From DASQFY01 sp036397815 (GTDB lineage: Bacteria; Chloroflexota; Limnocylindria; QHBO01): a DNA stretch of 64,000 nt. The translations under genes were made by a program, and so were the position numbers. Positions 1 to 7,327 of the stretch are shown piece after piece; position 1 is the stretch's first letter, and every line of letters starts with the position of its first letter. The notes beneath the pieces are model-generated. The model saw only the letters and a list, made by a program, of their open reading frames with translations. It had not been told where the DNA came from and did no database searches. Location of the stretch: NCBI GenBank assembly GCA_036397815.1, contig DASWIE010000062.1:60523-124522 (forward strand), written 5' to 3'.

Positions 1-545
1 TGGACTCGCTGATCGGGGTGGGACCGATCGGCCTCACCATGCTGATCAGCGTGATCGTCCTCCAGGTGCTCCTCTTCCGGTCACGCTGGGGGTTGCGCAC
101 GCGCGCCGTGGGTGAGCATCCCAAGGCGGCCGAGACGGTCGGGATCGACGTCATCCGGCTGCGGTACCGCAACGTGATCGGGGGCGGGGTCTTCGCCGGA
201 CTGGCAGGCGCGTACCTGACCATCGAGTTTGGGAGCGCGTTCCAGGGAGAGATGACCGCCGGACGCGGGTTCATCGCGCTGGCGGCGCTGATCTTTGGCC
301 GATGGACGCCTGTCGGGGCCTTCGGGGCCGCGCTCCTGTTCACCGCCTCGATCGGGCTCGAGCGCTCGATTCGATTCGCGCCGCCGGAGGGGCAGCTGGG
401 TGAATGGCTCACCGCCGTCCCGCTCCAGTTCTACGGTGCGCTCCCCTACCTGATCACCATCATCGTGCTGGCTGGCGTGGTCGGACGGAGCCTGGCGCCC
501 GCGGCGGTCGGCCGGCCTTACGAGCGGGAGTCGAAGGCGGCCTGA
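1..545 (+). CDS. ABC transporter permease, BmpC/YufQ-like (partial, 5' end outside window)
   Basis: This is the C-terminal part of an inner-membrane permease of the branched-chain amino acid/simple sugar ABC superfamily. The reading frame is open from the left edge, so the true start lies outside. Visible are hydrophobic helices and the loop with R-A-V-G-E-H-P-K-A-A-E-T-V-G-I-D, the cytoplasmic coupling segment typical of nucleoside/basic-membrane-protein permeases (NupQ, YufQ), followed by G-G-x-F-A-G-L-A-G-A-Y and a G-R-G-F-I-A-L-A-A-L-I-F-G-R-W segment. In this family the permease works with a paired permease, an ATPase and a Bmp lipoprotein to import nucleosides; the substrate here is inference. 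Partner genes would be to the left. Confidence 0.85.
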   Translation, partial: DSLIGVGPIGLTMLISVIVLQVLLFRSRWGLRTRAVGEHPKAAETVGIDVIRLRYRNVIGGGVFAGLAGAYLTIEFGSAFQGEMTAGRGFIALAALIFGRWTPVGAFGAALLFTASIGLERSIRFAPPEGQLGEWLTAVPLQFYGALPYLITIIVLAGVVGRSLAPAAVGRPYERESKAA

Positions 546-578
546 GGCGGGCCGATCCTTGGCGACCCTTAGCGACCC

Positions 579-1352
579 TCAGGCGACGCCACCCTCGCTG
601 GCGGCGACCAGAGGCTCGACCCCCAGGTCGACCTGCGGATGCGGGACCGGCGGGACGCGCAGGGGATCCAGCGAGAGGCCGGCAATGGAGAGGTCGCGGA
701 TCACGCCGGCATGGTCGTAGTCCACGCTGCGGAAGCCGACCACGATGTCCGATCCGGCCACGTAGATGACCGCGAACCGCGCCCGCGAGTCGGCCTCCGT
801 CCCGCAGCCGACCGAGCCCGCGCCGACGAAGTGCGCCGGGCCCAGCAGGCGGTGGAACGACTCGTGGGTATGCCCGAAGCAGAACAGGTCATCGCCCTCG
901 TCGCTGGCGATGCGCGAGAAGTAGCGCGACGGGCGGTCGGCCCACAGGTATTCGTTCTGCTTGAGCGGGGTCCCGTGGAAGAGGAGCGCGGTGCGGCCCT
1001 CCACCTCGAAGCGCAGCGTGGTGGGCAGCTGTCGCAGCCAGCCGAGGTTCTCCTCCGTCAGCTGCGAGGCGGTCCACAGCAGCGAGGCATAGCCCTCCTG
1101 CTCGCCGTCGGGAGAGGCCCAGATGCTGCCGGTCACCTCTCGACCCATGCCGACCGCCTCATCCCAGTTGCCCTGCACGGTCGGGATGCCCGCCGCGCGC
1201 AGCTCCTCGACCACCTCGTTGGGATGTGGTCCGCGCCCGACCACGTCCCCGGCGCACCAGATCGCGTCGCAGCCGATCGTCGCGGCATCGTCGAGCACCG
1301 CTCGGAGCGCGGGCAGGTTGGCGTGAAGGTCTGCGATGAGCGCGATCCGCAT
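579..1352 (-). CDS. Metallophosphoesterase family protein (YfcE/MJ0936-like)
   Basis: A 257-residue calcineurin-type phosphoesterase with the full metal-binding motif series: D-L-H-A-N near residue 8, G-D-V-V-G-R-G-P-H-P near 36, G-N-W-D near 61, H-G-T-P-L near 125 and G-H-T-H near 160. The family uses two divalent metals to hydrolyse phosphodiesters or phosphomonoesters; the physiological substrate is unknown. It is convergent with the upstream permease, about 33 bases from its stop. The ATG start is supported by TAGAAT seven bases upstream (1360-1365), which predicts a leaderless transcript. Confidence 0.88.
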   Translation of the reverse strand: MRIALIADLHANLPALRAVLDDAATIGCDAIWCAGDVVGRGPHPNEVVEELRAAGIPTVQGNWDEAVGMGREVTGSIWASPDGEQEGYASLLWTASQLTEENLGWLRQLPTTLRFEVEGRTALLFHGTPLKQNEYLWADRPSRYFSRIASDEGDDLFCFGHTHESFHRLLGPAHFVGAGSVGCGTEADSRARFAVIYVAGSDIVVGFRSVDYDHAGVIRDLSIAGLSLDPLRVPPVPHPQVDLGVEPLVAASEGGVA

Positions 1353-1359
1353 GGCGCGG

Positions 1360-1365
1360 ATTCTA
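1360..1365 (-). promoter_or_regulatory. -10 element for a leaderless transcript of the metallophosphoesterase
   Basis: Read on the minus strand this is TAGAAT followed by seven bases and the ATG at 1352. No good -35 is visible at the usual distance. The same arrangement recurs in front of other genes in this window. Confidence 0.5.
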
Positions 1366-1417
1366 GATGGGCGTGCAAGTGGCGGGCATCACCCGCCGGC
1401 AGTACGTTCGGAGGGGC

Positions 1418-2503
1418 TCAGCTGGCCGTGGCAGCGGCGAACGGGGCGGCCAGCACGCTCAATCGGCCGGCAACCACGCGCGAAACCTCACGCAATGCGG
1501 CAGCGGCCGCCGAGCTCTCGCCGCCGGGGTGCTGGGGCGAGGTGATCGGAACGCCGGCGTCGCCGCCGCTGCGCACCCCCGGCTCGATCGGGATGCGCCC
1601 AAGGACCTCCAGGCCCAGCTCGCGTGCGATGGTCGCCCCGCCGCCGGAGCCGAAGATATCGTGCTCGCTGCCGCAGTCCGGGCAGATGAAGCCGCTCATG
1701 TTCTCGACCACCCCCAGCGTCCGCACGTTCACCTTGGTGAACATGGCGATCGCCTTGCGAGCGTCGAGCAGGCTGACCTCCTGCGGGGTGGTGACCACCA
1801 CCGCACCCGAGAGCGGGATCAGCTGGCTGATCGAGAGCGCCGCGTCGCCGGTACCCGGTGGCAGGTCGATGACCAGGTAGTCCAGCTCGCCCCACTCCAC
1901 GTCACGCAGGAACTGCTGGATCGCAGAATGGATGAGCGGCCCACGCCAGATCACCGGCGCGTCACCGGTGAGGAAGTACTGGATGCTCATCATCTTCACG
2001 CCGTGGCTGACCACCGGGTTGACGCGACCGCCCGTTCCGGTCACGTGCGAGCCGCCGGTGCCCATCATCAGCGGCACGTTGGGGCCGGTGATGTCCGCGT
2101 CAAGCAGGCCCACGCTGGCGCCATCGCGCGCCAGGCTGACGGCCAGGTTGACCGCGATCGTGGTCTTGCCCACGCCGCCCTTGCCGGAGGCCACCGCGAT
2201 CGTGTTCCGAACGCCGGGGATCAGGTCCGCCGCTGGCCCGCCGAACGATCGCTTCACGTTGCTCGCCCAATCCACCCGGACGGCAGTTGCGCCCAGCGCC
2301 TCGAGACCGTCGACGATGTCCGACTCGATCTTCGCCTTGAGCGGGCACGCCGGCGTTGTGAGCTCCACCGTCAGGTCGACGGTGCTGCCCGTGATCTCGA
2401 TCGCCTTGACCATCCCCAGGCTGACCAGGTCACGCCCGATCTCCGGGTCCTTGACCTGGCCGAGGGCGGCCATGATGTTCTCGTCGGTCAGACGTTCTGG
2501 CAT
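1418..2503 (-). CDS. mrp: Mrp/ApbC family iron-sulfur cluster carrier P-loop ATPase
   Basis: A 361-residue protein with an N-terminal MIP18/DUF59 domain (about residues 5-80, including V-K-D-P-E-I-G) followed by a ParA/MinD-type ATPase. The deviant Walker A A-S-G-K-G-G-V-G-K-T-T is near residue 105 and a C-P-D-C-G-S motif near 275 fits the Fe-S-binding cysteine pair of Mrp/NBP35 proteins. The family carries and transfers iron-sulfur clusters in the cytosol. It is followed by the convergent metallophosphoesterase. The 258-bp region upstream of its start contains a copy of the three-palindrome intergenic element. Confidence 0.9.
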   Translation of the reverse strand: MPERLTDENIMAALGQVKDPEIGRDLVSLGMVKAIEITGSTVDLTVELTTPACPLKAKIESDIVDGLEALGATAVRVDWASNVKRSFGGPAADLIPGVRNTIAVASGKGGVGKTTIAVNLAVSLARDGASVGLLDADITGPNVPLMMGTGGSHVTGTGGRVNPVVSHGVKMMSIQYFLTGDAPVIWRGPLIHSAIQQFLRDVEWGELDYLVIDLPPGTGDAALSISQLIPLSGAVVVTTPQEVSLLDARKAIAMFTKVNVRTLGVVENMSGFICPDCGSEHDIFGSGGGATIARELGLEVLGRIPIEPGVRSGGDAGVPITSPQHPGGESSAAAAALREVSRVVAGRLSVLAAPFAAATAS

Positions 2504-2618
2504 CTGGGTACCGGGCTACCTCGTGCGAAGGACCGATGGGCGGGCGACCTCAGCCTAGCAGAGCTGCCAGCCCACAACCACTACCTTTGTTGCATCCGGG
2601 TCAGCGGAACTCGGCGCT

Positions 2619-2738
2619 CAGCACACCCGGTGCTGCAAGGGCACGGTACGACCCGATTCCGTGCTCGCGTAGGCACGCTGGGTACTGCCATGACACGGCT
2701 CTGCCAAATCGCGTTCGATTGCAGCACTCACCGTGCTG
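2619..2738 (-). repeat. Intergenic three-palindrome element, copy 1
   Basis: A 120-bp element between the PIG-L gene stop (2762) and mrp. It contains CAGCAC-ACCCG-GTGCTG at 2619-2635, AGGCAC-GCTGG-GTACTG at 2671-2687 and CAGCAC-TCACC-GTGCTG at 2722-2738, with starts 52 and 51 bp apart. Its reverse complement aligns with the copies at 33253 and 33437; the middle block GGCAGTACCCAGCGTGCC matches the 33302 block at 17 of 18 bases. The rest of the 2504-2761 gap shows no gene. Confidence 0.8.
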
Positions 2739-2761
2739 GGCGCCTCGACCGCGACATCGGT

Positions 2762-3631
2762 CTATGGCAGGCCGTCCCAGAGCGACGATTCCCTCGCCGG
2801 CGCGACCGCACCGGCAGCCACCGCCAGGTTGGATCGAACCAGCCGGTAATACTCGCTTGCCAGGAATCCGTCGCGCACCTCAGGCCTCCAGTCGTGGAAG
2901 GGGCCGGCCGACCCGGTCTGGGTGACGTGTCGACTGATGGCGGCCAGCTTCAGCTGAGCGAGATCACCCAGCTCGAGGGTCACGGTCTCACTGCCGTCGG
3001 GAGATCCGTACGCTTCCGGCACGCGGCTGCCGAGCATCTCCAGCTGCGATGCCGGGACCACGAGCTGGTAGAGCTTGGCGGCGCGCCAGGCGACCTGGTC
3101 CTCCTCGATGTCGTCCTCGAAGGCGAGCGGCTCGCCGGCCATGCCAAAGGCAGCCTCCGTCGCGCGACCGATGACGACGTGGTCGGTATCGCCGGTCACG
3201 CCTTCGGGACCGAAGCCGAGGATCACCTCTGGTCGATGCATGCGAATCGGCTCCACGATCCGCTCGACGAGGTGATCGAAGTCCACGTCGGCGAGGAGCT
3301 CCTCGGCGTAGTCGAGGACGCGCAGCACCCGCACGCCAAGCAACGCCACCGAGCGGCGCAGCTCGTCCTCGCGGACGGTGTCAAGGTTGCGCCAAACGAC
3401 CGGCTTCTCGTGAATCGCGCGGTTGCGTCCACCCGGTGCCGGGGGCTTCTCCTGCAGACGCGGGTCGAAGCGCCCGCGGGTGGCGCATACCACCACCACA
3501 TACGCTCCCGTGGCCGCGGCCTGCGCGATGGCGCCGCCGAAGCCGAACGCCTCGTCGCCCGGGTGGGCGACGACGACCATCAGGCTCCGGGCGGGATTCC
3601 GCTCTCGAATCGGACGCCAGATCGAGGACAC
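2762..3631 (-). CDS. PIG-L family deacetylase-like protein with altered active site
   Basis: A 289-residue LmbE/PIG-L fold protein. Family members (MshB, BshB, PIG-L) are zinc-dependent N-deacetylases of GlcNAc-type substrates. The usual A-H-P-D-D-E motif reads A-H-P-G-D-E near residue 22. The zinc-ligand His and second Asp are kept, but the first Asp, which is the general base in MshB, is Gly. A downstream D-T-D-H segment could supply the third zinc ligand. It follows adenosine deaminase by 18 bases. The GTG start is supported by a TAGACT hexamer seven bases upstream. Activity is therefore doubtful; the fold is clear. Confidence 0.8.
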   Translation of the reverse strand: MSSIWRPIRERNPARSLMVVVAHPGDEAFGFGGAIAQAAATGAYVVVVCATRGRFDPRLQEKPPAPGGRNRAIHEKPVVWRNLDTVREDELRRSVALLGVRVLRVLDYAEELLADVDFDHLVERIVEPIRMHRPEVILGFGPEGVTGDTDHVVIGRATEAAFGMAGEPLAFEDDIEEDQVAWRAAKLYQLVVPASQLEMLGSRVPEAYGSPDGSETVTLELGDLAQLKLAAISRHVTQTGSAGPFHDWRPEVRDGFLASEYYRLVRSNLAVAAGAVAPARESSLWDGLP

Positions 3632-3638
3632 GGCCGGC

Positions 3639-3644
3639 AGTCTA
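3639..3644 (-). promoter_or_regulatory. -10 element for a possible leaderless transcript of the PIG-L gene
   Basis: TAGACT on the minus strand, seven bases before the GTG at 3631. It lies between the adenosine deaminase stop and this gene, so the gene could be read both from here and by readthrough. Confidence 0.35.
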
Positions 3645-3649
3645 TCAGC

Positions 3650-4723
3650 CTAGACCTCGACCTCGAGGGCAATCGCCGCGTGGCCGTTGGTGGCGCCGTC
3701 GCGGGCATCGTTCGACCGCCCGGGAACAGGGGCCAGGCGCAGGAAGCTGGCCTCCCGGGCCGTCTCGATCGCGCGCTGCACCTCGTCGAAGGAGAGGATC
3801 TCGTGACGCAGCAGGACGGCGATCTCGTCACGCAGGTACGAGCGCAGCATCTCCGGTCCGTCGGTCGAGAGGGCAAAGCGCACCTCGTTGTCGACGAGGG
3901 CGCGGATGATCGTCCGCAGCTCGGCGACGTTGCGGACCACGCGCGTGTTCAGGTTGGACGAGGGGCAGACCTCCAGCACGATCCCCCGCTCGCGCAGCAT
4001 GCCCATCACCCTTGGGTCACGGGTGCTACTGATGCCATGACCGATGCGCTCCGGCTCGAGTGCCTCGACCGCCTCACGCACCTCCTCAGGACCGCCGGTC
4101 TCGCCGGCGTGGACCGTGACGCCCAGCCCCGCGCGCCGTACCTGGGCGGACAGGTCGCGGTAGTCGGCGAAGCGAAACGCCGGCTCGACCGGCCCGGCGA
4201 TGTCGATCGCCACCACGCCGCGGTCGCGCCAGGCGATCGCCTTGGCGGCGATGATCTCGTTGAGCTCGTAGCTGAAGCCGCGATCCAGGCAGAAGATGAG
4301 GCCCGCGCGGACCTGCGGGTATTCGAGCACCGCGCGATCCATGCCTCGCACCGCCGCCGCGATGATGTGGTCGAGGTCCTGCTCGCCCCCGCGGTTGCGC
4401 TTCATCGGGTTGAATCGCAGCTCGAGCCGGGTGATGTTGTTCTTGCGGTAGGCGCCGCCGATGACCTCGTACACGCTGCGCTCGACAGCGGTCGGGCTGG
4501 ACTGGATCAGCTCGGTCCAGTGGAAGAGGGCGAGGTACGCGTCAAATGACCGGCGGCGACGCCCGGCGGTGATCAGGTCCCGGAAGGCCCAGTAGTCCTT
4601 GGTCGGCAGGCGGATCCCCTGGGCGTGGGCGATCCCCCACATGATGGCCGGTGTGACCGCCGCCCCGAGGTGCACGTGGAGCTCGGTGAGCGGCGTGCGA
4701 GGGTCGAGCCGTGGCCGGGGCAT
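3650..4723 (-). CDS. add: Adenosine deaminase
   Basis: A 357-residue metal-dependent amidohydrolase of the adenosine/AMP deaminase family, converting adenosine to inosine in purine salvage. Motifs in order: H-V-H-L-G-A near residue 17 (metal), T-V-H-A-G-E-T near 205 (catalytic Glu), R-I-G-H-G near 229, and S-T-D-G-P-E near 285 where most family members have N-T-D-D-P. The latter change leaves the metal Asp but alters the next residue, so a related substrate is possible. The start has a GAGGACC stretch ahead of ATG and a TACACT at 4752-4757 that may be a -10. Confidence 0.87.
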   Translation of the reverse strand: MPRPRLDPRTPLTELHVHLGAAVTPAIMWGIAHAQGIRLPTKDYWAFRDLITAGRRRRSFDAYLALFHWTELIQSSPTAVERSVYEVIGGAYRKNNITRLELRFNPMKRNRGGEQDLDHIIAAAVRGMDRAVLEYPQVRAGLIFCLDRGFSYELNEIIAAKAIAWRDRGVVAIDIAGPVEPAFRFADYRDLSAQVRRAGLGVTVHAGETGGPEEVREAVEALEPERIGHGISSTRDPRVMGMLRERGIVLEVCPSSNLNTRVVRNVAELRTIIRALVDNEVRFALSTDGPEMLRSYLRDEIAVLLRHEILSFDEVQRAIETAREASFLRLAPVPGRSNDARDGATNGHAAIALEVEV

Positions 4724-4795
4724 GGTCCTCGTGCGCGGTGCGATTTGGCGGAGTGTAGCGCAGCACGACGGGCGGGCGGCACCGGGGCCGGATGC

Positions 4796-4801
4796 TAGAA
4801 T
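4796..4801 (+). promoter_or_regulatory. -10 element, TAGAAT, eight bases before ATG at 4810
   Basis: TAGAAT followed by eight bases and ATG. It decides in favour of the start at 4810 over an in-frame upstream codon at 4792, since the hexamer itself lies inside that longer frame. Confidence 0.5.
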
Positions 4802-4809
4802 CGCCGCCC

Positions 4810-5223
4810 ATGTGGGACGCCATCGTCAGCTTCATCGAGTGGGTCGCCGACGACAGCGCCGAGGTCGCCGCGGGCGCCGTACCGTACCTCTTGCTCGGGC
4901 TGGCGGCCCTGTACGTGGCCTGGCTAGTTATCGGCTACCTGCGGGTCTCGCAGGTCACCATCGACGCGGAGTCTGCGGTCCAGCCCGTGCTGCGCTTGCC
5001 ACGCGCTCCGGACGGCGCGATCGAGGCGCCGCGCGGCGTGCCCTACTGTCCGGTCGACGGGCTCCAATACCCACCCGGCGCTCGCTTCTGCACCCAGGAC
5101 GAGGCGGACCTGGCGCTGAGCTGCGCCAACTGCGGCGCAACCATTCGGGCTGCGGATGAGTCCTGCTACCGCTGCGGCACGCGAGCCACCATGGCCGTCG
5201 CCGCCGAGGAAAAGCCCGCCTGA
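4810..5223 (+). CDS. Membrane-anchored zinc-ribbon protein, function unknown
   Basis: A 137-residue protein with one membrane segment (about residues 22-42, L-L-L-G-L-A-A-L-Y-V-A-W) and a C-terminal zinc-ribbon-like tail holding Cys in the patterns Y-C-P-V-D-G, F-C-T, S-C-A-N-C-G and C-Y-R-C-G. It is separated by about 43 bases from the CcsA-like gene and is probably co-transcribed, which would fit a role in cytochrome biogenesis or quality control, but nothing in the sequence proves this. Not recognised as a named family. Confidence 0.65.
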   Translation: MWDAIVSFIEWVADDSAEVAAGAVPYLLLGLAALYVAWLVIGYLRVSQVTIDAESAVQPVLRLPRAPDGAIEAPRGVPYCPVDGLQYPPGARFCTQDEADLALSCANCGATIRAADESCYRCGTRATMAVAAEEKPA

Positions 5224-5266
5224 CCAACCGGCCGCACGGGTCCCTGCTGGACGGACGCCACGACAC

Positions 5267-6079
5267 ATGACCATCGCCACGGCCCTGCTCGTCGCAGCGC
5301 TGATCGCCCTGCTGGGCGCCGCGCTGATCGCCGTCGTTGGAGGCCTTGCCGGCCGAGCCGGCGCTTCTGCCGTGGCGTTTGGCGCCGTCCTGCTGGCTGG
5401 AGCCTTCCTGCTGGCTTCACTCACCCTGCGCGGCGTGGTCGCCGGGCGAGCCCCGTGGTCGAACCTCCACGAGACCGCAATCGCGTTCGCCTTCGGGGTC
5501 ATCGTGGTGTATGCCGGGCTGGAGCGCCGGCTCGCGATCCGCTCGCTGGCGCCGGGGGTGGCGCTCGTGGGCGCGGGGCTCCTGTGGCTGGCTCTCGCTC
5601 AGCCCGACGAGGTGCGCCCCCTGGTCCCCGCGCTCCAGGCGCCGCTGCTACTGACGGTCCACGTCGGGACCGCGATGCTCGCCTACGCGGTCGGCGCCGT
5701 GGCCTTTGCCGCAGCGATCGCCGAGCTGGCGCAGCTGCGAGCGGGAGGGAGGCTCGCGTCGCTCCCTTCCGCCGCCGTCTCGCGGACGGCGGCGTATCGG
5801 GCCGTGCTGCTTGGCTTCCCGGTGCTGACCGCCGCCATCGTGCTCGGGGCGGTCTGGGCCAACCTTGCCTGGCGCTCCTACTGGAGCAACGACCCGAAGG
5901 AGCTGGCGGCGGCGGCCACGTGGCTGGTGTACGCCGGCTACCTGCACGTCGCCGGGCGACGCGACCGCTGGGGCGGGCTCGCCCCCTGGCTGCTGATCCT
6001 GGGCTTTGCGGCGGTGCTGTTCACCTACCTCGGCGCGGGGCTGGTGTTCGTGGGCGAACACTCGTACGCCGGCGGCTGA
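5267..6079 (+). CDS. ccsA: CcsA/ResC-type cytochrome c assembly (heme handling) membrane protein
   Basis: A roughly 270-residue polytopic protein with about eight hydrophobic helices. It carries W-S-N-L-H-E-T near residue 63 and the tryptophan-rich heme motif in the form W-R-S-Y-W-S-N-D-P-K-E near residue 203, where CcsA/CcmC proteins have W-x-x-Y-W-x-W-D-x-K-E. Conserved His sits in V-H-V-G-T near residue 130 and in Y-L-H-V near 226. In system II it presents heme to apocytochrome c outside the membrane. CcsB/ResB is not next to it. Start taken at ATG 5267; upstream in-frame codons overlap the previous gene. Confidence 0.8.
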   Translation: MTIATALLVAALIALLGAALIAVVGGLAGRAGASAVAFGAVLLAGAFLLASLTLRGVVAGRAPWSNLHETAIAFAFGVIVVYAGLERRLAIRSLAPGVALVGAGLLWLALAQPDEVRPLVPALQAPLLLTVHVGTAMLAYAVGAVAFAAAIAELAQLRAGGRLASLPSAAVSRTAAYRAVLLGFPVLTAAIVLGAVWANLAWRSYWSNDPKELAAAATWLVYAGYLHVAGRRDRWGGLAPWLLILGFAAVLFTYLGAGLVFVGEHSYAGG

Positions 6080-6094
6080 CGCCTCGGCCGAGCC

Positions 6095-6940
6095 TTACCG
6101 GGGCTGGGTCGGCCGGGCCGCCGCGAACCTCCAGCGCCGGCCTTCGAGGTCCCGGGCCACGTACGAGCTGAACCCGGAGGTCGTGATCCTCTGCACGATC
6201 GTGGCTCCGTTCGCCGTGGCGCGGTCGAGGTGGGCCTCCAGGTCGTCGACGAACACCCACGGCACGTGGGTGACCTGCGCGTGGTCCACCGGAGGCCCAT
6301 CCAGCTTGTCGATCATCAGCGAGCAGTTGCCGACGTGGAACTCGATCCAGGGGTGGCCGTAGTCGTCCTCGGGCAACGGGTCTTCCCCGTCGGGCAGGCC
6401 GTTCGGGGCTTCGAAACCGAATGCGGCGGCCAGCCAACGGGCCGCGGCGGCGGGTCGGGCGTAGTGCAGCGTGAGCGCGAATCGCGCGAGGTCATGGAGC
6501 TCCCTGGGAGCCGTGGCGCGCTTGGCGACCCACGACCCGAACCAGCGGGGGGTGACGCCGATCCAGGCGGTGCCGCCCATGTCCGAGCCGCCCTCGGCGA
6601 TCGTCGCCTCGAGCCGGACGAGCGTCCCGTTCTGGCTGGGCTCGAATCGGACGTCGATGCGCACGTCGTCGAGCGAGCTCTGCCACGCCAGGTGCTCACC
6701 CGGCTCCCAGACCGTGACCCGCGCCAGCTCCAGGCCCTCACCGCTGTCGCGGTCGTAGACCTCCAGGAGGCGGCCGCCGACGCCCGGCTCGCAGCGCATC
6801 GCCACCAGCTTCCCGGCGCCATAGCTGTTGATCGGCCCGCGCACCCACCACAGGTCGAGCTCCTCGGTGAACGCCGTGAACGCCGTCAGAGGGTCTACCA
6901 CGACCTCCAGCTCCGACGACCGGGATCGGTCCTTGCTCAT
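6095..6940 (-). CDS. SRPBCC (AHSA1-like) and VOC two-domain protein
   Basis: A 281-residue fusion. The N-terminal half (about 1-150) has the SRPBCC/AHSA1 pattern: V-V-V-D-P-L-T-A-F-T-A-F-T, the P-G-V-G-G-R-L-L-E-V-Y turn and W-E-P-G-E-H-L-A-W-Q. The C-terminal half (about 155-281) looks like a glyoxalase/VOC domain with H-P-W-I-E-F-H-V-G and W-V-F-V-D-D-L-E-A-H. Both folds bind small hydrophobic ligands; substrate unknown. It overlaps the arsR stop by four bases, the common ArsR-SRPBCC arrangement in high-GC bacteria. Confidence 0.78.
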   Translation of the reverse strand: MSKDRSRSSELEVVVDPLTAFTAFTEELDLWWVRGPINSYGAGKLVAMRCEPGVGGRLLEVYDRDSGEGLELARVTVWEPGEHLAWQSSLDDVRIDVRFEPSQNGTLVRLEATIAEGGSDMGGTAWIGVTPRWFGSWVAKRATAPRELHDLARFALTLHYARPAAAARWLAAAFGFEAPNGLPDGEDPLPEDDYGHPWIEFHVGNCSLMIDKLDGPPVDHAQVTHVPWVFVDDLEAHLDRATANGATIVQRITTSGFSSYVARDLEGRRWRFAAARPTQPR

Positions 6941-7272
6941 GTCTCACCCCGCCCTTCGACGTGCCGCTTGAAGGATGCGAGCTGCTCGTCACCGTGCGCC
7001 TGGAGCTGGTCGAGCCAGGTCTGGACTGCCCCGATCGACTCCGGTCGGAGCCGAAACACACGGGTTCGGGCGTCCTCGGGTGGGCGCTCGTCGGCGACGA
7101 TCCCCGCCTGGAGCAGCACGCGCAGGTGACGGCTCATGGTCGGCGCCGAGGTCCCCGATGCCGACGCGAGCTCGCCGGCACGTCGCGGGCCACTGCTCAA
7201 GATCTGGACGACCTGCTGACGGGTCTGGTCGGACAGCGCGGCGAAGAGCTGGGAGACATCTGTCATCGTCAC
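6937..7272 (-). CDS. ArsR-family transcriptional regulator
   Basis: A 111-residue winged-helix protein: F-A-A-L-S-D-Q-T-R-Q-Q-V-V-Q-I-L near residue 10, the recognition helix T-S-A-P-T-M-S-R-H-L-R-V-L near 47 and the wing A-R-T-R-V-F-R-L. No metal-binding cysteine motif (ELCVCDL) is present, so it is the non-metal subclass often paired with SRPBCC proteins. Its promoter carries an inverted repeat between -35 and -10, implying autoregulation. Translationally coupled to the downstream SRPBCC-VOC gene. Confidence 0.85.
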   Translation of the reverse strand: MTMTDVSQLFAALSDQTRQQVVQILSSGPRRAGELASASGTSAPTMSRHLRVLLQAGIVADERPPEDARTRVFRLRPESIGAVQTWLDQLQAHGDEQLASFKRHVEGRGET

Positions 7273-7278
7273 GGGCGG

Positions 7279-7309
7279 AATAGTTTCACCGCCGGGTAAC
7301 TATTGTCAA
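7279..7309 (-). promoter_or_regulatory. arsR promoter with AATAGTT/AACTATT operator
   Basis: On the minus strand TTGACA (7304-7309) is followed, after about 18 bases, by AACTAT (7280-7285), seven bases before the ATG at 7272. The inverted repeat AATAGTT (7298-7304) and AACTATT (7279-7285) spans the spacer with a 12-base centre and overlaps both promoter hexamers, as expected for a steric repressor. Confidence 0.65.
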
Positions 7310-7327
7310 GTGGCGCTGGTGACTCGG

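Noticed and set aside
2504..2761. A tRNA-like or structured RNA gene in the mrp upstream gap
   Set aside because: No T-arm or acceptor-stem pattern; the inverted repeats belong to the dispersed element.
1367..4549. A 1060-residue open frame on the plus strand
   Set aside because: It is antisense to mrp, the PIG-L gene and adenosine deaminase and has the His/Arg/Gly-rich composition of a GC-rich shadow frame.
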